In this document: in pieces, positions 50,406 through 59,963 of the stretch
How the letters are laid out: every line of letters begins with the position of its first letter
Numbering within the stretch: the stretch's first letter is position 1
Assembly (NCBI RefSeq): GCF_050876985.1
Contig: NZ_JBPAPP010000004.1
Source: Halopseudomonas sp002296055
GTDB taxonomy: Bacteria > Pseudomonadota > Gammaproteobacteria > Pseudomonadales > Pseudomonadaceae
Length of the DNA stretch: 64,000 bases
Direction: 5' to 3' (one strand)
Made by a program: the position numbers and the translations under genes
The notes under the pieces: model-generated
What the model saw: only the letters and a program-made list of their open reading frames with translations
Databases searched by the model: none
What the model was told of the DNA's origin: nothing

Positions 50406-51377
50406 TCACTCGGCCTGCGGCGTCAGATTGAGCAACTGACGCGCCATATCGCCGGTCGCACGTACCAAGGCATCGGCAATGCCGGGCTCGGAAGCGGCGT
50501 GGCCCGCATCGCGGATGATATTTAGCTCACTGCCGGGCCAGCGCTGGTGCAGCGCATGGGCGTTGTCCAAAGGGCACACCATGTCGTAGCGGCCATGCAC
50601 GATGATGCCGGGAATGTGCGCAATGCGATCCATGTTGTTGAGCAACTGGTCCGGCGCAAGGAACGTCTTGTTGGCGAAGTAATGGCATTCGATGCGGGCG
50701 ATGGCGTAGGCGCGGCGAGCATCGCTGAAGCGCTCGATCACCTGTGGGCTCGGGCGCAAGGTGGCGCAGCGCCCCTCCCAGACAGACCAAGCCTTGGCGG
50801 CGTGCATGCGGCAGATTTCATCGTCGCCGGTCAAGCGCCGATAGTAGGCCGCAACCATGTCGTGCCGTTCTTCCTGTGGAATCAGGCTCAGGTAGTCTTC
50901 CCAATAGTCCGGGAACACGTGGCTGGCGCCCTCCTGGTAGAACCAGTGAATGTCCTGCTCACGGCACAGGAAGATGCCGCGCAGCACCATGCCCATTACC
51001 CGCTCAGGGTGCGCCTGGGCATAGGCCAGCGCCAGGGTAGAGCCCCAGGAGCCACCAAACAGAACCCACTTATCGATGCCCAGGTGCTCGCGCAGCGCTT
51101 CCATGTCAGCCACCAGGTCCGCGGTGGTGTTGTTCTCCAGGCTGCCGTGCGGTGTGGAGCGACCACAGCCGCGCTGATCAAAGGTCACGATGCGGTACAG
51201 CGACGGATCGAAGAAACGCCGACTCAGGGCATCACAACCGGCACCCGGCCCACCGTGGATAAACACCACTGGCAGCCCGTCCGGCTGACCGCTTTCATCG
51301 GCGTAGAGCACATGGGGTGGTGTTACCGCCAGCTCGTGGCGGGCGTAGGGTTTGATCTCCGGGTACAACAGCTGCAT
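50406..51377 (-). CDS. pip: Proline iminopeptidase
   Basis: Alpha/beta hydrolase of 323 residues that removes N-terminal proline. The nucleophile box GGSWGS is near residue 107, the oxyanion stretch HGGPGAGCD near 41, Asp in VHGRYDMVCPLDN near 265 and His in RDAGHAASEPG near 293. It precedes dtd and diverges from the lipoprotein gene at 51468; pip-dtd pairing is common in Pseudomonas. Confidence 0.96.
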   Translation of the reverse strand: MQLLYPEIKPYARHELAVTPPHVLYADESGQPDGLPVVFIHGGPGAGCDALSRRFFDPSLYRIVTFDQRGCGRSTPHGSLENNTTADLVADMEALREHLGIDKWVLFGGSWGSTLALAYAQAHPERVMGMVLRGIFLCREQDIHWFYQEGASHVFPDYWEDYLSLIPQEERHDMVAAYYRRLTGDDEICRMHAAKAWSVWEGRCATLRPSPQVIERFSDARRAYAIARIECHYFANKTFLAPDQLLNNMDRIAHIPGIIVHGRYDMVCPLDNAHALHQRWPGSELNIIRDAGHAASEPGIADALVRATGDMARQLLNLTPQAE

Positions 51378-51467
51378 GATGGGGCTCCCTGGCCTGAGCA
51401 GGCGCCGGCGCCGCTCACCTCACGTTGGAAAGCCCCACATTACTGACCCGCGAGGCCGCTGTCACCT

Positions 51468-51896
51468 ATGCGTTTGCTGCTTGCACTGACCCTGCTGCTC
51501 GGCCTCGCCGGCTGCGGCCCATCCAGCCCGGATGCACGCCTGAATCAGGCCATTGAAGACTTCCAGAGCGCTATTGAAGAGCGCGACCGCAGCGCCGTGC
51601 TGGCGCTACTGCACCCCGAATTCAGCGCCCAGGACGAGTACGACACGGAGTGGGCAGGACGTACTCTGCAGCTGATGTTTTTGCGCAACCAGCGCATCGG
51701 CGTGCTGGTGACCAGCCAGCAAACCGACATCGATCCCGGTTACCCGGAGCGCGCCGACAGCAGCGCCCGTGCCACCCTGACCGGCGCCGAGCGTTTTATC
51801 CCCAACAGCGCTGGCCAGTACGACCTCAAGCTGGTGTGGCTGGACGACGACGGCGAGTGGCTGCTGCGCAGCCTCGACTGGCAGCCGGTTCGCTGA
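51468..51896 (+). CDS. Putative lipoprotein of unknown function
   Basis: Protein of 142 residues with a lipobox LGLAGC (cysteine at residue 16). The mature part starts with a helix (LNQAIEDFQSAIEERDRSAVLALLHPEF), a pattern seen in NTF2-like nuclear-transport-factor-fold proteins. No active site is evident. It lies one base before the DUF2891 gene, so it is probably co-translated. Confidence 0.7.
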   Translation: MRLLLALTLLLGLAGCGPSSPDARLNQAIEDFQSAIEERDRSAVLALLHPEFSAQDEYDTEWAGRTLQLMFLRNQRIGVLVTSQQTDIDPGYPERADSSARATLTGAERFIPNSAGQYDLKLVWLDDDGEWLLRSLDWQPVR

Positions 51897-51897
51897 G

Positions 51898-52905
51898 ATG
51901 CACTCGCCCGATTACGCTGCGCTGGCGCGCATCGCTCTGGGGCATATCACCCAGGTCTACCCCCATAGCGGCCCGCAAAAGCTAAAAAGCGCCAGCGACT
52001 GGCTCCCCCCGGAACAGGCTCACCCGCTGTTTTGCGGCAGCTACGACTGGCACTCCTGTGTGCACAGCCACTGGCTGCTGGTACAGGTACTCAACGCCGC
52101 GCCGCAGCTGGCCGAGGCGGAGGCCATCCGCCAGCGGCTGCAGCAGTTCCACAGCGCCGCCGTCGCGGCGGAGATAGCAACCTTTGAGCGGCAGGGCGCA
52201 GGCTTCGAGCGGCCCTACGGCTGGGCCTGGTTACTGAAGCTGCAGGCAGAGCTGCTGATCAGCAACGAGCCGGCCGCAAGCCACGCGGCGCACGTCCTGC
52301 AACCGCTGGCGATGCTGGTGCGTGAGCGGCTGATGGCCTACCTGCCGCGCCTGCCCTATCCAATTCGCAGCGGCCAACACAACAACACCGCCTTCGCCCT
52401 GCTGCTGGCCCTCGACTACGCCAGCAGCGCGCAGGACCAGCCGCTGGCGGCGCTGTTGCACCAACGCAGTGTGGAATGGTTTGCCGATGACGTGGCCTGC
52501 CCGGCCTGGGGCGAACCCGGCGGTGAAGACTTTCTCTCCCCCAGCCTGCAGCAGGCGGTGCTGATGCAGCGGCTGATGGCGCCCGAAACCTTCGCCCCCT
52601 GGCTGGCGGCGTTTTTTCCGCAGCTGGCGCATGGGCAGCCCGCCACCCTGTTCCAGCCCGTCAGCGTGGTTGAGCGCAGCGACGGCAAGCTGGCGCACCT
52701 GGACGGCCTCAACCTCAGCCGCGCCTGGTGCTGGTTTCTGCTGGCCCAAGGCGCGCCGCACCTGCAGGCCACCGCCGAGGCGCACCTGCACGCAGCGCTG
52801 GATCACCTGCAGGACGACTACATGGGCAGCCACTGGCTGGCCACTTTCGCCCTGCTGGCGCAACAGGCTCAGCGCAGCTTGGTTTCGCGCAACCTGAGCA
52901 TGTAA
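51898..52905 (+). CDS. DUF2891 family protein
   Basis: Protein of 335 residues. LFCGSYDWHSCVHSHWLL near residue 44 is the DUF2891 hallmark, together with RSGQHNNTAFALLLALDYA near 157 and GGEDFLSPSLQQA near 205. It lacks a signal peptide. The repeat-like helices suggest an alpha-toroid as in sugar-acting enzymes, but function is unknown. Its last 37 bases overlap the end of the minus-strand GltB-like gene. Confidence 0.82.
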   Translation: MHSPDYAALARIALGHITQVYPHSGPQKLKSASDWLPPEQAHPLFCGSYDWHSCVHSHWLLVQVLNAAPQLAEAEAIRQRLQQFHSAAVAAEIATFERQGAGFERPYGWAWLLKLQAELLISNEPAASHAAHVLQPLAMLVRERLMAYLPRLPYPIRSGQHNNTAFALLLALDYASSAQDQPLAALLHQRSVEWFADDVACPAWGEPGGEDFLSPSLQQAVLMQRLMAPETFAPWLAAFFPQLAHGQPATLFQPVSVVERSDGKLAHLDGLNLSRAWCWFLLAQGAPHLQATAEAHLHAALDHLQDDYMGSHWLATFALLAQQAQRSLVSRNLSM

Positions 52906-54515
52906 TCCGGCGGCGCAAAGCTGTCGGCGCGGGCCTGCGCCCAATACTTCTTGAACAGGTGCAGCTCAGCGCGGCCATCGAGCAGCACACCCGGCTCCAG
53001 AAACTCGAACAGCTCGCTGTAGGGGCGCACCTCGTAGCGCGAGACACGGCGAATAATGTGCTCCGGCCCCAACTCGCTCGGATGCTTCAAGCCAGCCGCC
53101 TCCAGCATGTGCGCCAGCGCCAGCACGGTATTGCGGTGGAAGTGATAGACCCGTTCGCTCTTGTCGGCCACATCCAGCCGCGCGCTGCGGCTTGGGTCCT
53201 GGGTGGCGACCCCGCTCGGGCACTTGTCGCTGTGGCAGCTCAGACTCTGGATGCAGCCGAGCGCAAACATGTAGCCACGCGCCGCGTTGCACCAATCGGC
53301 ACCAACCGCGAGGGTGCGGGCGATATTGAAGGCGGTGGTGATCTTGCCGGCGGCGCCCAGGTGAATCTTCTCGCGCAGGTTGGCCCCGACCAGGGTGTTG
53401 TGTACCAGCAGCAGGCCGTCGGTCATCGGCGTACCCAGGCGGTTGATAAACTCCAGCGGCGCTGCACCGGTACCGCCCTCACCGCCATCAACCACAATAA
53501 AGTCCGGGTGCTGGCCGGTTTCCAGCATCGCCTTGACGATGCCAAACCATTCCCACGGGTGACCAATCGCCAGCTTGAAGCCCACCGGCTTGCCGCCGGA
53601 CAGGGCGCGCAGCTGGCCGATAAACTCCATCAACTCCAGCGGCGTGGAAAACGCAGAATGGCTGGCCGGCGACACCACATCTTCGCCCACAGGCACGCCG
53701 CGGGCCTCGGCAATCTCCGGCGACACCTTGGCCCCCGGCAGGATACCGCCGTGGCCAGGCTTGGCGCCCTGCGACAGCTTGATCTCGATCATCTTGACCT
53801 GCGGCAGGCGCGCGTTGCGCTCGAACAGCGCCGCATCAAAACCGCCCTCGGCGCTGCGGCAGCCAAAGTAGCCAGAGCCAATCTCCCAGACCAGATCGCC
53901 GCCGGGGCGCAGGTGATAACGGGAGATCGAGCCTTCACCGGTATCGTGGTAGAAGCCGCCCTTTTGGGCACCGGTGTTGAGCGCCAAAATGGCGTTGGCC
54001 GACAGCGAGCCGAAGCTCATGGCGGAGATATTGAACACGCTGACATCGTAGGGTTGGGTGGTGTCGGGGTGGCTGCCCACCCGCACACGGAAATTGCTGT
54101 CAGCAATATGCACCGGCGCCAGCGAGTGGTTAAGCCACTCGTAACCTTCTTCGTTCATGCGGTTGAGCGAACCAAAGGGCTTCTTGTCGAGTACATTCTT
54201 GGCGCGCTGATAAATCACACTGCGCTGCTCGCGCGAGAACGGCAGCTCGTCGGTGTCGGACTGAATGAAATACTGACGCAGCTCCGGGCCGATGGACTCC
54301 AGAAAATAGCGAAAATGCGCCAGCACCGGGTAGTTGCGGCTGATGGTATGGCGCCGCTGGCAAACATCCCAGAGCCCAAGCAGGGCCAGCGCCAGCAACG
54401 GCACCGCCAGCAGCCACCACAGGGGCGACAGCAGAGTCAGGGCCAGGGTAAACAGAGCACCCAGCACGCAGAGCAGCCAGGTGAGAAAACGCAGCGGTAA
54501 TGCAGTGAGGCGCAT
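52869..54515 (-). CDS. FMN-binding glutamate-synthase-domain membrane protein
   Basis: Protein of 548 residues. Two N-terminal hydrophobic segments (about 10-30 and 31-46) are followed by a GltB-like FMN/TIM-barrel domain (about 85-540). Landmarks are ISAMSFGSLSANAILALN near 165, SQGAKPGHGGILPG near 248, DFIVVDGGEGGTGAAP near 337 and the CIQSLSCHSDKCPSGVATQDP cluster near 430, whose cysteines may bind an iron-sulfur cluster. It lacks the amidotransferase domain, so it may act with other electron or ammonia donors. Function uncertain. Confidence 0.85.
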   Translation of the reverse strand: MRLTALPLRFLTWLLCVLGALFTLALTLLSPLWWLLAVPLLALALLGLWDVCQRRHTISRNYPVLAHFRYFLESIGPELRQYFIQSDTDELPFSREQRSVIYQRAKNVLDKKPFGSLNRMNEEGYEWLNHSLAPVHIADSNFRVRVGSHPDTTQPYDVSVFNISAMSFGSLSANAILALNTGAQKGGFYHDTGEGSISRYHLRPGGDLVWEIGSGYFGCRSAEGGFDAALFERNARLPQVKMIEIKLSQGAKPGHGGILPGAKVSPEIAEARGVPVGEDVVSPASHSAFSTPLELMEFIGQLRALSGGKPVGFKLAIGHPWEWFGIVKAMLETGQHPDFIVVDGGEGGTGAAPLEFINRLGTPMTDGLLLVHNTLVGANLREKIHLGAAGKITTAFNIARTLAVGADWCNAARGYMFALGCIQSLSCHSDKCPSGVATQDPSRSARLDVADKSERVYHFHRNTVLALAHMLEAAGLKHPSELGPEHIIRRVSRYEVRPYSELFEFLEPGVLLDGRAELHLFKKYWAQARADSFAPPDYMLRLRETKLR

Positions 54516-54591
54516 GCGGCCGTCCTTATTGTCGGTACATCAGGCCTGACGATTGATAGCATATCCCCGACACAGCTGCACGGTCGGTGCG

Positions 54592-55719
54592 TTAGCGCAT
54601 CGACAGACAAGGTGCATTAAACAGTTCACCACGCCAGGCGCCGCGCAGGGTGCCAGCCATCACCAGCAACCAGAGCAGTGCCAGGGCCACCACCAGCGCC
54701 TGGCCAAACAGACTGAAGAACGCCAGCTGCAGCACCTCGGCCAGCTTCAACGTGGCCAGCGCATAGACCCCCAGCGGAAAGGTAAAAGCCCACCAGCCCA
54801 GATTGAACGGAATGCCATCGCGCAGATAGCGCCCCAGAATCAATAGCGCCAACAACAACCACCAGAGCCCCAGCCCCCAGAGCAGCAGGCCACCAATCAC
54901 ACCGAGCCCCTGCGCCACGGAGCCCACCCCGGCAAGCCCCTGGACGGCAAACACCGTGCTGGCGTCATTGCCCAGCAGCAACAGCCCCAATGCGCCGGTG
55001 CCGAGCGGCCCCAGTGCCAACAGGCTGGACGCCGCCATATTGGGTGTCGGCAACTTGTGCACCGCCATGCGCAGCAACAGAATCACCAGAATGCTCAGAG
55101 CCACCGGCACCGAGCAGGCCCAAAGCACATAGCTGGTAATCAACACCAGGTAGGCGTCGGCTGGCGGCAACAGAGGAATCATCAGCCCACCGCTGGCCGC
55201 GGCCACCTCGGCGGCGACCACCGGCAGCAGCCAGACCGCGGTCATCTGATCGATGCTGTGCTCCTGACGGGTGAACATCAGATACGGAATCCCCACCCCA
55301 CAAGCCAATGCCAGCGCCACGTCCAACCACCAGATCGGCAGCATCAGTGCCAACACGCCCTCTCCCCACAGCGCCACACCGTAGCTCGGCAGCCCATTCA
55401 GCAGCGTTGCCAGCGCCATGGGGATGGTGCCGATGAACATCGACACCGTCGCGTGACCGAAGATGCGCCGCGCCTGATCGAAATAGCACAGCCAGCGCAA
55501 TGCGTAGAGCACGCAGAACAAGGCGAATAGCAACAGATTGGCCACCCACAGCCCCTGCCCCAGTGCCGGAGCACCCAGCTGCGGCAAGGCCAGCGCCAGA
55601 ATGCCGGTACCCATAACCACAGCAAACCAGTTGGGCGTGAATTGGCGGATGACTTCGCGCGGGCTGTCCAGTTGATGCAGCGGGCGCAACTGCGCGGGGT
55701 TCTGATATAGACGTGGCAT
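54592..55719 (-). CDS. TDT-family (TehA/SLAC1-like) transporter
   Basis: Membrane protein of 375 residues with about ten hydrophobic helices from ATG 55719 (MPRLYQNPAQL). PNWFAVVMGTGILALAL near residue 30 is the first helix of the tellurite-resistance/dicarboxylate (TDT) family, and the helix with LGWWAFTFPLGVYALATLKL near 315 is typical of the pore region. Substrates of relatives include malate, sulfite and anions. GGAG lies before the start. It diverges from the AraC-family regulator. Confidence 0.85.
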   Translation of the reverse strand: MPRLYQNPAQLRPLHQLDSPREVIRQFTPNWFAVVMGTGILALALPQLGAPALGQGLWVANLLLFALFCVLYALRWLCYFDQARRIFGHATVSMFIGTIPMALATLLNGLPSYGVALWGEGVLALMLPIWWLDVALALACGVGIPYLMFTRQEHSIDQMTAVWLLPVVAAEVAAASGGLMIPLLPPADAYLVLITSYVLWACSVPVALSILVILLLRMAVHKLPTPNMAASSLLALGPLGTGALGLLLLGNDASTVFAVQGLAGVGSVAQGLGVIGGLLLWGLGLWWLLLALLILGRYLRDGIPFNLGWWAFTFPLGVYALATLKLAEVLQLAFFSLFGQALVVALALLWLLVMAGTLRGAWRGELFNAPCLSMR

Positions 55720-55880
55720 GGTGGCTCTCCGGTCGAAATGCAAAACCATTCTAAGCACCTTTAAAATCGATATAAGCGCGTATTTCCTGTTTGCGTTATC
55801 GGCTTTACCGAATGAAGGAAGCACACCGGCTGGCACTCTTTGTGCTTGACTAGAGTAAGCAGTCACACGAGAAAAACAGC

Positions 55881-56942
55881 ATGACGCCTTCCGATCTTGC
55901 CTGTCAGGCGCCAGACCACCGACTGATCAGCCTGCAAAGCACCTGCCTGATCGCAGCCTGGCTGCACGAGCAGCAGCAACCTGTCGACCCGGTACTGGCT
56001 GGCTCCGGCCTCAGCCCGAGCGACCTGCAAACACCCGCGCGCCTGATTACGCCGGAGCAGGAGCAACAGGTCTTCGCCAACACGGTGGCCTTGGCCGGGG
56101 ACCCGCTGGTCGGCCTGAAACTGGGCCAGCGCATGCGCGTCTCGGCCTATGGGCAGCTGGGGTACGCCATGCTCTCGGCCCCCACCCTGCTTGATGCGCT
56201 GCAGGTGATGCTGGCCTTTCCGGTGCTATTGGGCAGCTACTTTCGCCTGCAGCTTGAGTCCTTGCCAGATGGCCTATTGGCCCTGCGCGCGGACCACTAC
56301 CACGAGGCGCCAGCCCTCCAGTTGTTCAACGTCGAGCTATGTCTGTCATCAATCAAGGCAATGCTTGACGACGCCCTTGGCCGCCCGCTGCCGCTGCAGG
56401 CGGTGCACCTGAGTGGCGAGCTGCCGGCGCACGCAGAGCACTACCCTGACTTCTTTGGCACCTGCCCCGTGCAGGTCGGCCAGAGTGCCGAGCGCCTGGT
56501 GTTTGCCGCCGATGCGCTGCAGGCCAGCCTGCCGCTGGCCGAGCCGGTCACACACTTTGAGGCGGTGCGCCAATGCCGCAGCGTTCAAGACAGCTTTCGG
56601 CCGGAAGCTTCCCCGTTGATCAGCCAGCTGAGCGCCCAGCTCGAACAGCAGCTGGACGCCCCGCCCTCTCTGGAGCAACTGGCCGCCCAGCTGCACTGCA
56701 CCAGCCGCACGCTGCGGCGACACCTGCAGCGCGCTGGGTGCGGCTACCAACAGTTACTCGACCGTTTGCGCTTTCAGCGCGCGAAGTTGCTGCTCAACCG
56801 GGAGCAGGTGCCGATCTACGCCATCGCCGAGCAGTTGGGCTTCAGCGAGACCGCCAGTTTCCGTCACGCATTTCAGCGCTGGTCAGGCACGACGCCACGT
56901 GCCTGGCGCCAGCAACTGCCGAGCGCCACCCCAGCACACTGA
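55881..56942 (+). CDS. AraC-family transcriptional regulator
   Basis: Regulator of 353 residues. An N-terminal ligand-binding-like domain (about 20-205, with MRVSAYGQLGYAMLSAPTLLDAL) is the type found in OruR/ArgR-like AraC regulators. The C-terminal AraC DNA-binding domain (about 245-345) has LEQLAAQLHCTSRTLRRHLQ and the second helix-turn-helix IYAIAEQLGFSETASFRHAFQRW. It is a neighbour of the acetylpolyamine genes on one side and the TDT transporter on the other; either could be its target. Confidence 0.88.
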   Translation: MTPSDLACQAPDHRLISLQSTCLIAAWLHEQQQPVDPVLAGSGLSPSDLQTPARLITPEQEQQVFANTVALAGDPLVGLKLGQRMRVSAYGQLGYAMLSAPTLLDALQVMLAFPVLLGSYFRLQLESLPDGLLALRADHYHEAPALQLFNVELCLSSIKAMLDDALGRPLPLQAVHLSGELPAHAEHYPDFFGTCPVQVGQSAERLVFAADALQASLPLAEPVTHFEAVRQCRSVQDSFRPEASPLISQLSAQLEQQLDAPPSLEQLAAQLHCTSRTLRRHLQRAGCGYQQLLDRLRFQRAKLLLNREQVPIYAIAEQLGFSETASFRHAFQRWSGTTPRAWRQQLPSATPAH

Positions 56943-57075
56943 ATCCCGTCACCGGACATCAGCCCGCCCGGCGGGTGTCCGTTTCGATCCCCTTTCTGTC
57001 CCTCTGCAACATTTCCTGCGGCCGCGCTGCGCGCCATGATCGATGGCAACCGAGTCACCAGCCACAGGATTTTCC

Positions 57076-58128
57076 ATGCAGACGTTCTACAGCGACGACC
57101 ATCGCCTGCACCACGCCAACGCCGAACTGAACAACGGCCAGCTCATGCCCTGCTTCGAAAAACCCTCACGCGCCGATATGGTGCTGGAGCAGGTAAAACG
57201 AACCGGATTGGGGCCGATCAGCGAGCCGCAGGACTTTGGCCTGGCACCGATCAAGCGCGTCCACGACCCGAAATTTGTCGACTTCATCCAGCAAGCCTGG
57301 GAGCGCTGGAGCGCACTGGGCCGTGAACACGACATGCTGCCCCTGGCCTGGCCGCCGCGCCGCATGCCTGCCCGCTGCCCCGAGGACATCGACGGCCAGC
57401 TTGGCTACTACAGCTTTGATGCCGGCGCGCCGCTAACCGCCGGCAGCTGGCAGGCGATCTACAGCAGCGCGCAGATCGCACTCAGCGCTCAGGCGCACCT
57501 GTGTGCCGGTGCCAAGAGCGCCTTTGCCCTATGCCGCCCGCCCGGGCACCACGCCGGCATCGACTACATGGGCGGCTACTGCTACCTGAACAACGCCGCC
57601 ATCGCCGCGCAGGCCATGCTCGACCAAGGCGCCACCAAGGTGGCCATCCTCGATGTGGACTTCCACCACGGCAACGGCACCCAGGACATCTTCTACCAGC
57701 GCCCGGATGTGCTGTTCACCTCGATTCACGGCGACCCGCTCAACGAGTACCCGTGCTTTGCCGGCTACGCCGACGAGCGCGGCGAAGGCACCGGCCTTGG
57801 CTACAACCACAACTACCCGCTACCCGCCGGCAGCGACTGGAGTATCTGGTCGCAGGCGCTGCGCGATGCGCTGCGGCAGATCGCCGGGTTCGGCGCGGAT
57901 TATCTGATCGTCTCGCTCGGCGTAGACACCTACCTGGCCGACCCGATTTCCAGCTTCAAGCTCGACAGCCCCGACTACCTGAAGATGGGCGAACTGATCG
58001 CCGGGCTCGGGCTGCCCACGCTGTTTGTCATGGAGGGCGGCTACGCCGTGGAAGAAATCGGCATCAACGCCGTCAACGTCCTCACCGCTTTTGACGCTAC
58101 TGTCACCACTCAGGGAGAAGCCCAATGA
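57076..58128 (+). CDS. Histone deacetylase-like acetylpolyamine amidohydrolase
   Basis: Zinc amidohydrolase of 350 residues that deacetylates acetylated polyamines such as acetylputrescine. CRPPGHHAGIDYMGG near 155 holds the tandem catalytic His, ILDVDFHHGNGTQDIFY near 190 the zinc Asp/His, and SLGVDTYLADP near 282 the second zinc Asp. EGGYAVEEIGIN near 320 contains the Tyr. ATG 57076 (MQTFYSDDHRLHHAN) has AGGA upstream. It overlaps the polyamine-binding protein gene by 4 bp (ATGA). Confidence 0.92.
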   Translation: MQTFYSDDHRLHHANAELNNGQLMPCFEKPSRADMVLEQVKRTGLGPISEPQDFGLAPIKRVHDPKFVDFIQQAWERWSALGREHDMLPLAWPPRRMPARCPEDIDGQLGYYSFDAGAPLTAGSWQAIYSSAQIALSAQAHLCAGAKSAFALCRPPGHHAGIDYMGGYCYLNNAAIAAQAMLDQGATKVAILDVDFHHGNGTQDIFYQRPDVLFTSIHGDPLNEYPCFAGYADERGEGTGLGYNHNYPLPAGSDWSIWSQALRDALRQIAGFGADYLIVSLGVDTYLADPISSFKLDSPDYLKMGELIAGLGLPTLFVMEGGYAVEEIGINAVNVLTAFDATVTTQGEAQ

Positions 58129-59216
58129 AACTGGCAAGCAAATTGGGGCTGATCGCCCCGCTGGCCGCACTGTCGTTCAGTGCTCTGGCCGCCGACCAGG
58201 TGAAGATCTACAACTGGTTCGACTACACCCCGCAGGCCACGCTGGACGGCTTTCAGGCCGAAACCGGCATCGCGCCAACACTGGACACCTTCGACTCCAA
58301 CGAGGTACTGGAAGCCAAGCTGCTGTCCGGCCAGTCCGGCTATGACGTAGTCGTGCCCAGCGACAGCTTCCTCGCCAAACAGCGTCAGGCCGGCGCCTTT
58401 CAGCCACTGGACAAGAGCCTGCTACCGAATCTTGGGAACCTGAACCAGGACCTGATGAAGGTGCTTGAGGGCAGCGACCCCGGCAACCAGTACGCGGTGC
58501 CCTACATGTGGGGCACCAACGGTATTGGCTACAACCCGGAGAAAGTCCGCGCCGTCTTGGGTGACGATGCCCCGGTCGACTCCTGGTCTCTGGTATTCGA
58601 CCCCGCAAACATGGAGAAGCTGGCCGAATGCGGCGTCGCCTTCCTCGACTCGCCGTCGGAGATTCTGCCCGGCGCCCTGCACTACCTGGGCCTGGACCCG
58701 AACAGCACCAAGAGCGAAGACTACGACGCAGCCGTCGCCATGATGAGCAAAATCCAGCCCTACGTGCGCTACTTCAACTCCTCGCGCTTTCTCAACGATC
58801 TGGCCAACGGCGAGATCTGCGTAGCGGTCGCCTGGTCTGGCAGCATCCTGCAGGCCAACGCCCGCGCGCAGGAAGCCGACAACGGCGTGCACGTCGAGTA
58901 CCGCATTCCGAAAGAAGGCGCACAGGTCTGGTTCGACCTGATGGCGATCCCCAAAGACGCCCCGAACCCGGCAGCCGCCCACGCCTTCATCAACTATCTG
59001 CTCAAGCCTGAGGTGGTAGCTGAGATCAGCAACCTGGTGGGCTACGCCAACCCCAACGCGGCAGCCACCGAACTGGTCAACGAGAGCCTGCGCAACAACC
59101 CCGGCGCCTACCCGCCGGCTGAGGTCCAGGCCCGCCTGTTTACCCTTAAGCCACTGCCATTGTCGGCAGAGCGCGTGCGCACCCGCGCCTGGAACAAGAT
59201 CAAGACCGGTCAGTAA
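58125..59216 (+). CDS. Periplasmic polyamine-binding protein (PotF/SpuD-like)
   Basis: Substrate-binding protein of 363 residues with a signal peptide ending SFSALA-AD. VKIYNWFDYTPQATLDGFQAETG matches the start of PotD/PotF/SpuD mature proteins, and MWGTNGIGYNPEKV and SGSILQANARAQEADNGVHV are family sites. The coupling to the acetylpolyamine deacetylase suggests capture of acetylated or free polyamines. No ABC permease or ATPase genes are nearby, so it must use a transporter encoded elsewhere. Confidence 0.9.
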   Translation: MKLASKLGLIAPLAALSFSALAADQVKIYNWFDYTPQATLDGFQAETGIAPTLDTFDSNEVLEAKLLSGQSGYDVVVPSDSFLAKQRQAGAFQPLDKSLLPNLGNLNQDLMKVLEGSDPGNQYAVPYMWGTNGIGYNPEKVRAVLGDDAPVDSWSLVFDPANMEKLAECGVAFLDSPSEILPGALHYLGLDPNSTKSEDYDAAVAMMSKIQPYVRYFNSSRFLNDLANGEICVAVAWSGSILQANARAQEADNGVHVEYRIPKEGAQVWFDLMAIPKDAPNPAAAHAFINYLLKPEVVAEISNLVGYANPNAAATELVNESLRNNPGAYPPAEVQARLFTLKPLPLSAERVRTRAWNKIKTGQ

Positions 59217-59237
59217 GTCTGCTTGATCGCTACCCAC

Positions 59238-59267
59238 AAAAAAGCCCGCAATCATGCGGGCTTTTTT
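59238..59267. terminator. Bidirectional terminator
   Basis: AAAAAAGCCCGCA (59238-59250) and TGCGGGCTTTTTT (59255-59267) form a perfect 13-bp stem with loop ATCA. It ends both the polyamine-binding gene and the minus-strand NnrU gene. Confidence 0.95.
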
Positions 59268-59279
59268 GTCACGACAGGA

Positions 59280-59864
59280 TCACACACCCATCGGTTTTAC
59301 CCCGATCCAGGCGCCGTGCAGGTAGAAGGCGAATGCCGCCCACGCGACCAGACCGACCACAACAACCACCGCATCCATCACCGGCTTGCCCTTGCCGTAG
59401 CTGACACCGGCAGCGCGGTCACGCTTGCGTGACACCACGAACAGCGCGGTAGCCCAGGCGAGAAAACCACCGAATAGCAACAGGTCCGCCAACGAACCGT
59501 TAGCAATCAGGTGCGCCAGCGCCCAGAACTTCACGCCCAGCAGCATCGGATGGCCAACACGCGCCTTGATGCAGGAACCGGGAATGTAAGTTGCGACAAT
59601 AAGGATGAACGCAGGGATGGTCAGCAGCGCGGCCAAGTGGCGCGTCCAGACCGGCGAGATCCACAGCCAGGTCGGGCTCATTCGGGCCTGACCATAACCA
59701 TAGATGATCAACACAAAGCCGACAATCGACACCAGCGCATAGATGCCCTTCCAGGCCAGCGGCCCTTTACTGGCAATAAACGAGGCGCGTTTGTCAGCGG
59801 CAAACAGGCGTGCGGAATGCATGCCCAGAAAAAGCAGCAGACCCAGTATCAGCAACAGCATCAC
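59280..59864 (-). CDS. NnrU-family membrane protein
   Basis: Protein of 194 residues with about six transmembrane helices. LFLGMHSARLFAADKRA near residue 12 and VGHPMLLGVKFWALAHLIANG near 103 are NnrU landmarks, with conserved His residues that may bind heme. NnrU was named from nitric oxide metabolism, but most members, including this isolated one, are of unknown role; no nitrite or nitric oxide reductase genes are close. Confidence 0.85.
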   Translation of the reverse strand: MMLLLILGLLLFLGMHSARLFAADKRASFIASKGPLAWKGIYALVSIVGFVLIIYGYGQARMSPTWLWISPVWTRHLAALLTIPAFILIVATYIPGSCIKARVGHPMLLGVKFWALAHLIANGSLADLLLFGGFLAWATALFVVSRKRDRAAGVSYGKGKPVMDAVVVVVGLVAWAAFAFYLHGAWIGVKPMGV

Positions 59865-59963
59865 GGAACTCCATTCATTATTGTCAGGGATCTATCAACG
59901 TCCCTTTATCTTTCTTGCGGCGGCAGCCCGGGGGTTCGGGCTACGGCGCCAGGGTCTGGGCTG

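Noticed and set aside
52728..54500. 590-residue plus-strand frame opposite the GltB-like gene
   Set aside because: Longer than the real gene, but the minus strand has the FMN and cysteine motifs; the plus frame is Gln/Ala/His-rich filler.
59280..59864. Denitrification island around NnrU
   Set aside because: No nitrite, nitric oxide or nitrous oxide reductase gene and no other nnr gene in the window.
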